DNA of 64,000 bases, taken from Scortum barcoo. Lineage: Eukaryota > Chordata > Actinopteri > Centrarchiformes > Terapontidae. The notes below the pieces were generated by a model. That model was not told the DNA's origin. It did not search any database and saw nothing but the letters and a program-made list of their open reading frames with translations. Shown one piece after another: positions 13,001-27,000 of this stretch; position 1 is the stretch's first letter, and each line of letters begins with the position of its first letter. The stretch covers positions 20,430,643 to 20,494,642 of the forward strand of contig CM041531.1 in NCBI GenBank assembly GCA_023238725.1. Direction: 5' to 3'. The position numbers and the translations under genes were made by a program.

Positions 13001-16000
13001 GGCTGATTTACATCTGCCCATCAGTTTGTACTCTCCTCCTATTCATCCACGTCCTCCTGAGTCAAATAAGGTCGCGACTGTCCTCACATGACGGATGTGA
13101 CTGATGACGTGCAGTATAGCTGTCACATTGATGATTTCAGAGCACTGTGATCGACAGAAGTGTAGGCTACCACTGAAGTTTATTTATTTTGTCAGTTTCA
13201 TTCATTTTGGTCTTATTCATCAGTATTCAGCTTGATTTCATTAAAGAAGGGGTGCCTTTGACCTTCACTTCTTGACTTTTCTTGATTTAATTGTAAGTTT
13301 GTATACCTTTCCCATTTCGTTTTTGTATTTGTAAATAGTTTTCTTTTGTTTAGTTTTTCTTGCTCTAAGGGCTTGTCTTTTGGGGCTAATTTAAGGGGTA
13401 ACACCATCATAATCTGTTATTATTGCTCTGTTCAGAAGCTTAGGGTTAGGGTTAGTTTTTGAAACTTAATTTGTATTTAAGGACATTTTCTGTCAGAAGT
13501 AGCGACCAGATTGAAGAGATCACCTGAGTTTAGTTTTTATTACTGACTTTCATCCATTCATTTCTCCTATATTTCCAACACCCTGAACAGTGACATGAAG
13601 AGTTTTTAATAGTATTTTGAGTGGCCTCACTGCAAGTTATGTGTTTGAAGATTCATGTAAAAAACAGAATCATACATAAAAGTCTGAAATTCAAGAGGAA
13701 CACACTGGCTTTCCAAAGCTACTGCTGCTGGACTGCATTTTTTTTTTATTATCCTTGGTCTCTAACACTAGCTTTCTCTAACACTAGTTTTCTCTTAGGT
13801 GCCGAGTAAACTTTCCCCTTTCCATCCCATTTATTAAGTATTCTCAGCTATTTAAAAAGTGGCCCTTGCTCGCTGACAGATTTGCTTTTGCAAGGGCGCT
13901 CTATTTACCCTGGTAATTCCCCGGCAGGACATGAGCCATGCATTATTTAAGGGCCAAAGCCTGGGGAGTGTCCACTGCTTGGATGGATTGCTCTGAACTA
14001 TATTCCAGTGAAGGATATTGTCTACATAGTTGTTTATCTTAATATAGAGGCTTAAGGCTTCTTTTTTTTTCAAAGTCAGTGCTAAGAATAACAGCAGAGC
14101 ATATGCTGATGTACTGTATCTATCTATGTGACTAACTGTAACTAAGCGCAAGGCAGTACTATATTTTATAGTCTGTACTTTGAGGGCACAGCACTGTATT
14201 ATTTGAGCCTGCCGGTTTTGTAAAGTCTGTCATATTGCAGGTCATGTATCACGTCTTGCAATGTTTCTAGTGTATCTCTCGATCCCACGGTGAAACTTAA
14301 GTTAATCAGCCTTGGTCCAGTCTGGATTGTGAGGACTGTAAACAATGAGGAGAAGAGAAGAGAGGCCAGACAGCCCAATTTTTCAGGTAGGGTTGGGGTT
14401 CAATAGCATTTTATAAAATGAGAAAATCAATGACAGTTCCAAATCAAAGTTGAGCTTTTAACATTTGTAAGCAGCCTTTCATCATTAGCCCTTAGTTCTT
14501 TCAAAGTGCAGGTATTTTAATAAGCCTGAAGCCAAATCCAAAATGGCGCCCGCTATCTGAACCCAACCCTACTTTCTGATAAACTAACTTCACTTCTTTT
14601 TCAGTCTTTTTCTTTTCCAGTCCACAGCTACTGCTGATTCTCGGACTACAGTATAAACCAGCACTCTACCACAATGCTGGCATCTGCTCTTATCTATTTT
14701 TCACTTACCCCTTTCTTCCTATTCTCTTTTTCCCTCTCTGCTGTCTGTCATTACTTCCCTTTCCTCACTCTCTGGTGGTTCATTTATGCCTCTTGTTGCC
14801 GTTCTCTCCTTCCCTCCATCTCTCCGTTGGTGACTCGGGCGACACTTGCAGTAGAGATTAAAGTGATCAAGGACCTACCGTGGCCCCCACCTGTCGGGCA
14901 GCTCAACACCAGCCCTCCCCTGGTGGAGGAGCTGGAGTCTCCCTCCCAGACACCTCAGCCCTCGCCAGGACAGACAAGCTGTGACCAGCACCACCATGGT
15001 GGGTGTTGGTGTTCACATTGTCCTGCATCATTCCCATCACGACCTCCTCCATCATCCATCCGTCTGTCCATCCACTTCCTTAATGTGTTTATCTATCTGT
15101 CTTTCTATCTGTCCATCTGTCTGTCTGACCTGGATTAGTTAAGGAACAGTTTGTGGGGAGGAGTGTTTAGGAGCATTTAAGTATAATGTGTTGCACATCT
15201 ATATACTTTTATATTCCCATTTTTGTGAATGTTCCAACCAAGCGTTTGTGACTGGCTATAAAAGACATTATATTTGTCTTGCAAAGACTACCAGCAATGA
15301 TGTTCCTGATTAAAATGATTTCCCATATGAACCAGAAACAGAAAAGTGTGTTTTGGCTCATCCTCACAAAACATGCCAGCAGTTCAAGAAGGGCAATCAA
15401 TTAAGTGAAAGTGTCCATTTAAACTGGTCAGTGATGACTTACTGAAAGATTTCACATCTTTTAGAGGTACTGTATAATATGAGTTTAGGTATTAGCTTAG
15501 TAATGACGGCACTTTTCCATCTGGATTACATGTGGCAGAAAATCACTAATTCTTGTGCAGGTTTTAGGGCTGAAGGCTCATTAGTTTTAATTGTGCTGAA
15601 CTGCCTGCTGCATGCGTAATTGCTATTCGCTGTGACCCCCATTTCCTCTTGTCAACACACTCATAACCATCCCAGATGTCCCTCTGGCCCCGTTGTTCTC
15701 TACAAGTGGCTTACATGAATTGAAAAATCAGACTCATTTGAGGTGATTTCAGCACTTGAGTCTCTTTACCTTGGTTTATGGTTTAGCCGTATTTACCAAC
15801 CTGTTAAAGCCGATGGGTAACTAATTAATCTATTTCCAGGCAGTAGAGTTGATTTTTGAAGCCCTTCCACAGACTCGCACTCTCACTGCCGTAATTACCC
15901 AGGGAAAAGAGGGACGTGTAGCAGAACTAATGCCAGGAATGGGATTTCCCCTGGCAGAGTGGGAAGACTTAGAGTGAGACCATGTAAGAGGACACCGCAG

Positions 16001-19000
16001 CGTGCTGTAGGCGAGGACAGGGCAAGGAGTTGATTTATGTCCATAAATCCATGGGAAAGGTTCTGGTTCCCTCTGTGATGTGAGCGGGTTTAAGATTGGC
16101 GTCCAGCTGTAAAGTGATCCTCTCTCTGTCTGAGCCAGCGTGGCCCCACTCTACATCTTTGGGGTCAGAGGTCACAATGGCAGACACGGGGGGTGGGGGG
16201 TGGCCTCCTCGACCCCTGTGAATACAGTTACAATGCACTCTCTTGACCTCAACGTACAGACAGATCCTCAGTCACACACCAACACATTAGTCATCTGTTA
16301 CACACAAGGTTGCTTACACACTCAGCTGGGGTGAAGAGCTAAGGGTGTATATGTATAAGGGCTATTGTGGTTTTCTCTAATATAGACCAGGAAAAAACAA
16401 TATCCATTACAGTTCAGGGAAATCTCCCTATCCGTCCAACCTCATTTCAAAATGTAAATGCGGCTTGACAGGGTAGATATTACATCTACATATAAATGGA
16501 GCGCACTTTTTGTCTGAGTATAATGAAGAGATTTTCGCCTTTGTTTTTTGACATGAATTAATTATCCACACTCTGAAGCATTTCTCTTACCCCCTCCTTT
16601 CTCTATTCAAAGAAGACTTTAAAAAAAAAAACAAAGTAATTAAAAGATATCCAGATTTAATTTTAAATAGATTCACTAGCTGACACTTTGGAGGGTCAGT
16701 CCTTTGTCTTGGAAAACCCAATTACGGTCTCATTTTGGGATTTATATAAAAGACGAAAGGCACATTCCTTGACGGGGAAAATCTCCAAAAATATATTATT
16801 AAACGCTTTCCAACAAATCATTATTTGAGTTCCCGATGCACATAATTAATATCAACATAAAAGTGAGTGATTTTTAAAGCTACCGGTTCCTGGGGTATCG
16901 TACCACGCTGAGCACTATTTTCAGTGTGCAGTGCATTCTAATGAGACGCAGACCTGTTAATCATTTCACACGTCCTAGCTGGGAAACCTAATTTTCACCT
17001 CAGAATACAGAGGTCGACGGCACGCTTCGCCCCTCAGACTTGTCATCCTTTTTGATAGGAGTACCATTAGTAAATGAGAATTAATTAGCCAGCTTAATTA
17101 GAGAAATTTGCTCAGTAGTGTGTGCAGAGGGAGGAGAAGAGTAGCCAGGTTGTTCAGAAGCCTCAGTGAAGAGCTTTATTTTACCTACATTTTTTGTGCT
17201 TCTCTTTGCTTTTCGTTTTGAACGTTGTGGCCCTGAACACGCTTGAAAAGTTTATCATTCGTGTTTGCTTATTTTAGGAAGCTTTTTTTAAAATAAAGAT
17301 GTCCAGTGTAAGTCTCTCTCTCTGTGTGTTTTTATGGCATTATTTTGCTTTGTATAGCGCTCTGCTGCACTTTGTGTTGCGAGCTGGTCGCGTTGTAATC
17401 ATGGACACGCCAGTGTAGCCTATGTGTTCTTCTGTGTCCGAGCCAAACAGCTCCCTCTCTCACACGTTCTCCCTTCTCAGCTTTCTTTGTGTTTTGTTTT
17501 GTGTTTATTTATTTATTTATTTATTTTTTTTATGCGAGCTCTCTAAAGGAAGCAATGAGTTTGAAGGGGGCAGGTCTCTGAGCCATCAGTCACCATCTGA
17601 CTGACAGTTCAATCAGATACACAGATTCCATTTGCTGTGCTTTACAAGCAACAATACTGATAACACACACAGATGCCCCTGCACATTTACGCACGTGTCT
17701 CTGTGTGTGTGTGTGTGTGGGGGTGGTGGTGTGTGTGTGTGTGTGCATGTGTGTGTTCACCCTCTCATGTCTCTTAAGCTGCCTCTCAGGGCTTTTGTTC
17801 TCCTGTGGGCCAATCCTCTCGTCAATCTCCTGTCGGCCATGTCTCAGACCGTGCGCTCCGGAGAGTGAAAGGGGGAATGAGTTTGGCTTGCTCCCGTCGA
17901 CATTCAGCCTAAAAACATAATTCTACGAGAGTTAAAAGCCAGTGTTGGTGAGATGGCAGGCAATCCAAACAGACAGGGGTCCATTCACTGTTGAGCAAAT
18001 GAAATGATAGCTTTTGTTTAGTTTGGAGGCTCTCTCCTCAGTTAATACTCCTCTTGTGGAACTATGCACTCTGCCCGTGGAAAAGACTGAGCTCTGACAG
18101 GAAAGGTTGATGGGGTGAGCTCCCCTGAGAATAGCCACTCAACCCCTTCTAGGAGTTGGAGGGAAAAAAGGGTTTAATCAAGGTCAAATAAAGCACTGAT
18201 TGTGTTGAAGAATCGGGGGAAGAGTAGGAATTAGTGTGGGCGCCGGGAGAATGGAGAAAATGTGAAGAGCTGAGGTCAGGCGGATGGCTGAGTGGGCTGT
18301 GGATACACTGAGAGATGGACTGTGGTGAAAAACCAAGATAGCAACATTCATCCTTATGCCACACTAGCAGATACCTTTTCCAACCTCGTACTGAATGTTT
18401 ACATCTCTGGTGGGGGAAAAAGCCATATGATGTTCAAAGTACATTTCTTTCCTATATAATGTAAATAAAAAGTTGCAGGATCAGACAGAATCAGTGACTG
18501 ATAGCCTCACATTAGGACCATCAGAAACAGTGGAGATAACAGATCAAAGCTGTTACTGCTCTGTCTCCTTTTTCCTACCACTAGACAAGCAGACATTCCT
18601 CCACAGTCCATTTTCCACTATCTTTGTTTTTCTGTCCTTGACAAACAAAAATGCAGAGAAAACAGACAGAGAGACTTGGAGAGATGGGACTGGAGTGTGT
18701 GAGATGGAAAGATCAAAAGAAAAGGTCAGGGAGAGAGAAAAAAAGAGGAAGAGCCAGACATATGCAAACAGGAAGAGAGAAATTGAAAGCGAAGGAGGGA
18801 GAGGGAGCAATTGGCTGCGTCTTCATGTTGTGATCTGTCAGCGTTGACAGGGATGAGCGGAGCAAACATGCATCTCCCTTGCCCCCTTGGTCAGTTTCCA
18901 TGGAAACGCTATTTCTCACACTTACACATATACTGTATGTTCGTCCTGGTTGCACCGTATTCCCAGCAGTCATCGTGTGGTTCAGATGGACTGTATGAAA

Positions 19001-20976
19001 AAGTAGAGAACTAATAATGTCTTTCATGTGGACATGCGTGCAGTACAGAGGCATCATTTGACTGCCTGTAGACCACGCGTCAGACCCCGAGGAAGCAAAG
19101 CTGCAGCACATAGTCTTCCACGGGTCTGAGGTTAGAGCCACAATTTACCCAGCCGTCATGCAACAGTACAATTTGGCTGTCATTTTAGGACTCAGCCGTG
19201 GCCGTATAGCGAACAGAAGTGCAGAGGCCAAGATAACAACGGTAGTTGTCATTTGGAATAATCATTTCCATGAGTTTATGTTTGGGGAAACGCATCAGCG
19301 AGCTCAAGGCCAGCGAGTTCAGCCTAGAGTTGAGCGGAGGCGAAGGGGAGCCCCTGGTGGTCAGAGCTGAAAAAGCAGCACTCTGTCTTGGTGTCCTTAC
19401 CTACCGTTTGATCATGTTCCTTCACAGACAGTGGCAGAGGAAGTACTCCTTTATTTTAGTAAAAGGACTAGTGCAACAATTAAAAAATGTTAATTAATTA
19501 CAGAAATATTATCAGCAGAATGTTCTTAAAGCATCAAAAGGGCATGATTAAGCAGCATTGTTGGTTGGTTGGTAAGTGCTTCATCTGGATTGAACTTTTT
19601 CTAACCAAAAAGTGGTTCACTTTATAATAATTTGTTTCATTTTATAAGCTGATAAAATATTTTAATCTGAAATCTGAATTTGAAAAGTAACTTGGAACCA
19701 TAGCTACTCAATTTTGCAGAGTAAAAAGTACAATATTACATTACTCTGTAATGTAATGAAGTTGAAGTGTAAAGTAGTGCATTAAAATCAAGTCTTTCAA
19801 AACTTGAGTACAGTACTTGAATAAATGTACACCCCTGATCCCAAGATCTCAGGATACAGCACCGGTTTACTGTCTCAGTAGAAGTAATATTACCGGTCCA
19901 GTCAAAACACGACAGTTACATAATATATTGGCAGCAATTTGCATTTACAGTATCCACACAAACTCTCCTATCTTTTCCTATTCAGCCCCACTTAGGGGTG
20001 TCCATAAGCTCAAAGATATTCACTGACATGGTGTTGTCTCGTGTAGCCTAAAGTGATTGATTGATGCTGTCAGCCCCTCCACTCAGTCTGGTGCAGAAAC
20101 ACTTGGCGAGCTCACAACCTGTAAAGTGTAATGCAACCCTCTGACTGGAATGCACAGTCTAGACAGATGTAAACCCATCTCCATTGACATGCTGGTGAAG
20201 ATCACAGTACCCGTCTGTCTGCACAGTGCCTGCCGTTTTCAGTCTGCGTGATTAAACACTAGACGCAAGACTGCTAGTTGGTGAACGAGAGCTGCACAGA
20301 CAAGAGGCGATCCGTCAAAGGCTCGGCTTTGATGCGTTGATCTTAAATCTTTAAGCAGCCAACAATCTCCAGCTAAAGCTAGTCATGGAGCTGTTGCTGT
20401 TTGTGCTTGAGTAGCGTGTCAGTGCTTCTAAATAGGTCTTTCCAAAGACAAGGGTGCCGTGGCATCAATCATAGTGATGGATAACAGAAGAAAAATGGCT
20501 AAAACACACACACACACACAGATGACCACAGCTCCAACTTTAACCGTCCAACATTTCATTCTTTTGACCTCCCGAAAGAAGCGAGAGCTCACTTTCATTT
20601 GTCCTCGTGGACATTATCTTCTCCTCCCATGTTAGCTTTTGTAAATAACTGCAAATGTTTTTCTGTGTGCTGATTGGCTGTGATTTCTCCCAATGACCTC
20701 CGCCAGTCATGTCATGAGCACAGGTCACCTTCACCACCCAAACACACACACACACACAAAACCATCCAACACTTCCCTGTGAGGCTGCCAAGAAAGCTTA
20801 TCATGGCCACAGTTGACCGTGAGAGTTTTGAAAAGCCAGTTTAATGATTAACGTGCCGTACTTGTGCGTGGGATTTGTGTACGTGCGTGCGTGTGTGTGT
20901 GGATGTGCATATAACTTTCCAAGGGTGCTTGTTTGAGTGGTTTAGAGGAAGTCTGTGTCTGTGTCTGTGTGTGTGT

Positions 20977-21014
<38 letters not shown>

Positions 21015-24000
21015 GTGTGTGTTTTCTCACTGCTATGTGTACTCAGTGTGGAAGGATTGATTTATGCCTCCTGTGTGTACATGTCCTTCAGTTGGAAGAG
21101 TTACGTAGTGACACTGTGTGTGTGTGAGTAAAAGTACAACCTAGATTTCTGTTCTCACACACACCTCATTGCTCTGTTCTACTTTAGTAGAAAGATTTTA
21201 CAATTTTAACATAACTTTCTTTAATGTCTACTTCCTGTTAAGCTTTTCTAAGTGACCTTAACCTAAAGTCTAGCTGAAGAATGTTTTTTGTATGAGACTA
21301 TGTTGTATTATTGTCAGATATTTAAAAATATCAGTTATATTCATCCAGAATAAAATGTTTCAGCTTCTTTATTTTCCTCCTTTACAGTTCAGTTTGACGG
21401 TGTGGAGAAGTCACGGATGTCGCCTACCAAGGAGGGGAAAACCCGCCCGCTGCAGCGACACTCCAGTGGCTGTCTGGTCAACACCAAAATGACCTCACTG
21501 GACCACTGCAGCTCCTCTGTCGGGGAGCGTATTGACCCCACCATGCCCCTGGAGAGCCAGTTGTGAGTTGGATGGAGCATTTTATTTCAAACACGCCACT
21601 TTGGCCCTTCTTTTCATTTTGCGTTCATTTTGTTGTTCTTTCATTTCCTTTGTTCTGTTTTCTGCTGATTTTTGCCTTTCCTCTGTTCCTCGTCTTTCTC
21701 ATCCTTACTTCCTATTGTTCATTGTAGCTGGTACCATGGAGCGATCAGCCGAACAGATGCAGAGTCCCTGCTCAGACTGTGTAAGGAGGCCAGCTACCTG
21801 GTGAGAAACAGCGAGACCAGCAAGAACGACTACTCCCTCTCTCTCAAGTAAGCACAACTCTCTCTCTTCCTAAACAACAAGCCGTAAACTATTGTTATCA
21901 TATACACTAGTGCACGTGCTCAGCTGGGTGAGAAAGTAAGTTTGCAAATGCTCCATGCAATTTAGGCGTTCCTACCTTTTGCATATGCATACACACACAC
22001 CATGGGCGAAGAAGTGTAGCAGCATTGCATGCTTACCAATGTGTACACATCGTGAATGATGAAGGTCCTTGTATACCTGTGCCCCAGTAGCCTGCTGACT
22101 CTGCCTTTTTAATATGATAATAATGTTCACTTTTCAGACCTCCATCTCCCGCCTACATCCTGCTCGTCCCCTCCCTTGTGGTAACCCCTCTGACACTGTC
22201 GGCTGCTTGTTTCGCTGATGTGCCCGCAACTCAGTTAAAGGTGCCCTTCATCAGCGACCCCTGATCCCTGCCATGTCCAGCAGAGGGTTCAAAGGAACCG
22301 CTGTGATTGGTTTAGTCTAGTCTGACATTTGGTAGAGGTTACTGTAGCTTGAAAGCCTGCAGTGCAGTCACATCTCATTCTGTTGACGGGAGCGCGCGCC
22401 TTTGGTGGGTTTTGTTTAATGATTTTCACTGCCAGGTGTAGGCACGAGGTGCCATGGCAACGAGCGTCAATCATAACCAGAGGCTCTCTGAAAACTCGCC
22501 AACTGTGGTAAATTAGGCTGAGCCACCTTTGTTGACAAATCAGCCCTCTTTACATTTCAAGCCAGGCTCAGCCATGTGACATTTAGAGAAATCTCTGCAA
22601 CTCTGTGACGACCTTCAGATGAGATGAAACTATAATATGCAAAGAGACATTGATTAGCCTTTGTTATTACGGCAGAGCTCATCTTGCTGGAGGCTTGTAT
22701 ATCTTGGCAGGGAAACATAATGAATGCTATCCACTGCTCTAATTCCCTTCATGCTACTGTAGCTGACTGCTGGTCTAACGTCCAGTCTCAGTGACTGATC
22801 ATTTGCTTATGTTTGTGTGACTGCTTCTTTTTCCGCCTTACTGATTGACAAAAAGTCAAACTCAATAACTGCTGGGCTGCCTAGCTGCTGCACTCTGACA
22901 GAGAGCCTTAATGCCTGTATGACTGGCTAAACGCTGTATATTTAATAGCTTGAGATGCTGTCTTTTAATAGAATACATGCTTCAGAGCCACCCATACACC
23001 CACAGATCCATATTCACCACACATGATTAAGAATCAGTCAATCCATTCTGCATTTTTCATATTTAAATGATAACTAGAAACAGACATAAAAAAGGGATGT
23101 GGACGAGTTAGACCCTTGTCTCCAGTGTAGATGGAACAAAAAGTTTTTGCTGCAGGGAGTGATAATGCAGGAAGTGAATTTGATGAATTCACCTCTAATA
23201 AGCACAAATTCAATTTTGGAGCATCAACCTATAATTATATTTTTTGTGAAGCTAGAGAGAATGAATCCACCCATCTCTCTATTACAGTGGAAAAAGAGAT
23301 TACTTAATGCTGGGGGTTTTACCTCCTCAAATGAAATAGGTGATTGCAAGATTAATTGAACAAATGAAGTTTTCTGGGGAAAGAACACCAGGAGGCACTG
23401 GAAACATGCTGAAACTTATGTGGCTGTGTAATTTTTATACACATTAAACTCAGCCTAGCAATAGTTAGAGCAAGGCATTTCATCTTACATAAAGATTTTA
23501 ATCAGTTTAGTGCATAGTGGAAAGAAATGTGTTAACCTCCCAGTTCAGTAACATTCAGGTATTTACGCTAATTTACATCCCGCAGCTGAACTTCAGTAAT
23601 GAGCTGCACTATTTAGAGTAGGTGACAGGGAGGACAGTTAGTAAAGTGTCTTTATACCAATTAATTCAGACCATCTACTTCATCTACTTGTGCCTACTTC
23701 TCTGAACCTAAAGGCTGCTCTTTCCAAAAACCAAAGGCAGGTTTTTCGATGACACGCTACGACAGCCAGAGAGAAGATCAGAGCAAAAATAAGGCTGACA
23801 AGATCGGATTACTATCAGAGCAGTGATATCACTGTGTTTAGACACTTTGTTTGCTCATGCCTTGGGTAACCCTCCCAGATACATACAGGAGCCACTAAGG
23901 TAGTGGTGTCCAAACTTCTCATGCCAGATGAAAATGGAGAACAAAATATATTATATAAAAATATCTATATATTTAAGAGATTTTCTCAATATTAAATTTC

Positions 24001-27000
24001 TCTCACTAGTAAGTCTGACTCCTAATGGGAACAATGCTGCCTTGGACAGATGAATCTCTGTCAGGTCAGGTGTAAGTCTTTTAGCAGAGATTCAGAGTAC
24101 ATCACTGAGCTGTGACTCAGTTTTGTTTGTTTGTTTGTTCTGTGTCATTAGGGGATACGTTTGCTCACATATTTCTGTAGAGACAAATAAACTGAACATC
24201 CCTCTGGCATGGAGTGTCATGTGGGAATTTTTTTTCCATACCCCGGTAGACAGTGGGAGCTGCTGCAGTAAGTTCCAATGCACACACACCTGTCCTCCTT
24301 CCACATCACATCAGAGAAGAGATTTGAGAAAAGGTTCATGTCCTTCTTAATGGTAGCATAATCTTGAAAGCACTGGTTAGAGTCTGTGATCACAGATGCG
24401 AGCACAGTAATATATTTCTCAATTTTCACAGAAATGTTAGCGATGTTGGAAAGTGGAGATAATTGGGAGATCAAAACATTAACATAGAGAACGTTCCACA
24501 AGTTTTGTCCTTTGGTGTGTGTAGGCTGTCACATATTTGTGTGAGCAAGCTCACGGTGTCGCAGAATGTCACATTTTGTGCCATTGGTGTCAGTCAGATC
24601 AAGCCTAGAAATTAGTCAGCAGGCACTACTCATGAGAATGACAGGTGCCACCGCACTGCAGGCGGGGTTAACTCTGAGTTCAGCCTGCTCGCACGAGCCC
24701 GTCTCCCCTCCTGCCTCCGAAAATGAGTGGAAACCCAAGGTGAAGATCCTCCATGTCTGAGGTTGCTGAAAAATGTATAAGGCCATGAGGTGGCACGTAT
24801 GTGAATTGCATTATTGATAAGGACAGACGTTGTAGAGACCTCTAGCCTCAAGAGTCCTCTGGCCTGACGGAAAGCATTTTCTGTCTATTTTGCCCTCCTA
24901 ACTCCTTTTTTTCTGCTCACCTGCCCCTCACCCTTCCTTTTCTCTCTTTTTTTTCTCTCTGTGGAGAGAAACCTTTTTTATGTGTTTGAAACATATTAAA
25001 CCCTTCACAAGTCTCTCAGAGCACAGTGTCATCCTGTTTCCCCCCCTCACCAGAGAGCTCCGCACAGCATGTTTCTTCTGGCTGAGCAGAGAAATTGTTA
25101 GCGAAAGAAGAAAATCTATCCAACAGGATCGGTTTGATGCCAGAACACAGAAAATGGGAAACTAAATATCCAATCGAAAGAACAACCAAAAAGGCTCTGC
25201 GTCTGCAATTTACTTCCAAAGACACGTCTTCCTTTTATGGCGTCTTTTTGATTATGTTGAGACAGAAAAGATAAGATTTCCTTTAGATGAGACAAATGAC
25301 TGTCTGGAACACAAAAGCAATATTGAATCTGACTTTCTGCAGCTTATTTAACGAATCTAAGCCAACTTTTCCAGTGTTCTACCTTCCATTAACCAGATTT
25401 GATATAGATGACAGATTGTCTTTTAGTAGTCGGGCTCATCCCAGGTAGACTCATTCAGTTTGTCCTCATATGAAATATTGGGCGAGGGGGATATCTGATG
25501 CCCAGTAATGCTTAAAATGGTCGTCGCTTCTGCCAAGGATCGCTATCTTTTGGCGGGTGACTTTGCCTTTTCTTGTGCCATAGATTCATAACACTGAGAG
25601 CATCATTCACGGAGCAATCCAATATGCTGAAGGTGGAGATAAGCCGTGATTGCTGTCAGGCTGTTCCTGCTCCGAGGACCACAGGGTTCAAATCAAAGTC
25701 ATAAACCTCAATAAACAGGACAGGAGACCTCCCTGGTGAGATTAATCCTGATTAGACAATAGAAGCCCAGAAAACACGGGGATATGATAACACCACAAAG
25801 GCCTGTCTTCTCAATAGCCCCATATTCAGTTTATCAACAGCCCTGTCGTAATGCTCTGTTGTCCTGGTTTCTGTCTCTGCAGGACTGTAACGTGATAAGC
25901 AGCCCCGAGCCCCGACTGGAAAATCAGTCGGAAATCTAAAAATGATGCTATTGATGTGTTTGCCTTTTTAAGTGTGGCTCTGTGTAACCTAACGCCCGTC
26001 TCCCAGCGCTCTGCATGAAGATTCATCAAATGCACTTTGCAGGGAGGATTTATTTATTTATTTACTTATTTATTTTTTAAATGAGCTCTTCCGGCACCAC
26101 TTGCAGAATGGTAGAGACCTGTGGCAAGGGAAATTTGTCCCGGCTCTCCTCAAATCATGATGAACTTGTTAATGATGTGCTCAAATATTGAGTCCAGAGG
26201 TATGTTAATGGGGAGGTCTGATAGTTGTGTTTACTTCAGTTTTATAGCCCAGCAGCTTCCTACCTCAGCTCGTCTATAAAGAACGACATTAGCATTTCTG
26301 AAACATTCTCCGTCATCCGCCATACAGGGTACTTTATAGATTGCCTCATCTGATTTTCTGTAAAAACAACAATTATCACACTAATATAAAAATAAAAAAA
26401 AAATCCTCTCATCTGTTGATGTAAAGCATAATCTCACAGGACGTGATTTAAATTAATTCTTATTCTTGATGGATGTCCCTAAATTGAACCCTGTAAATTC
26501 TGAGCTTCTTGTTTTTTGTTTTTTTCTTCCCCACTTCAGTCTTATCTCTGTGCTGGTTTTCGCTCTGTGCATCAGGGGGAGAACACATCCACAGGCTTTA
26601 CACATGCAATTACCAGATAAGTGAAGAATGAACTTGCCTTACGTTTTAAGGTGCCTAAAGCCCAGTCCCTGCTCCTGCTCATCACAGATAATGTGCACAT
26701 GCATAAATATTGTGCACATATTTGCAGTGGGAATGTATTCAATGACCTCAAAAATATGAATTCTCATATGAGTTGCTATGTTTGTCCTCCTGACTCTTAA
26801 CGAACTCATGTGATAATCAGTAAATCCTCATCGACACTCTTGACCAGCCCGTTCTCATCAAAGCAGAGATGCTCGCGTCTGTCTCGTGTCAGAATGATAT
26901 TCCCCCATGATACTCTTGTTGATAATATCTCTCGTTACACTTGACACCATGTATACACTCACAAGAGTGCCATCTCACACCATCTTTCACACAAACAGAA

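Larger units (their letters stand above)
4085..14851 (+). other. shf: shf intron, 10.8 kb
   Basis: A long intron between two phase-1 junctions. It contains a candidate alternative exon (5020-5118), an A-rich stretch near 4890-4920, a GATA microsatellite fused to a retroposon tail (6876-6936), a short CA run (9768-9782), an AT-rich homeodomain/POU-like cluster (10791-10838) and a short telomere-like repeat (13440-13455). Open frames here, including one at 11113-11466, have no recognisable domain and no splice support. Confidence 0.85.
14999..21387 (+). other. shf: shf intron, 6.4 kb
   Basis: Non-coding. It starts with a degenerate TCTG/ATCT microsatellite (about 15055-15130), then a G-rich run (16188-16203), a cluster of TAATTA sites (17064-17102), GT repeats (17701-17756), a purine-rich segment (about 18640-18810), a MITE-like repeat (19429-19837), short CA repeats (about 20505-20520 and 20741-20759) and a compound GT array (20886-21022). 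No exon was recognised. Confidence 0.85.

Noticed and set aside
14674..14851. Open frame continuing upstream of the shf exon at 14852
   Set aside because: It includes the CT-rich pyrimidine tract and the CAG acceptor. Only the part from 14852 matches SHF, so the rest is intron read-through.
20848..21060. His/Thr- and Val/Cys-repeat peptides on both strands
   Set aside because: They are translations of the compound GT/CA microsatellite, not genes.
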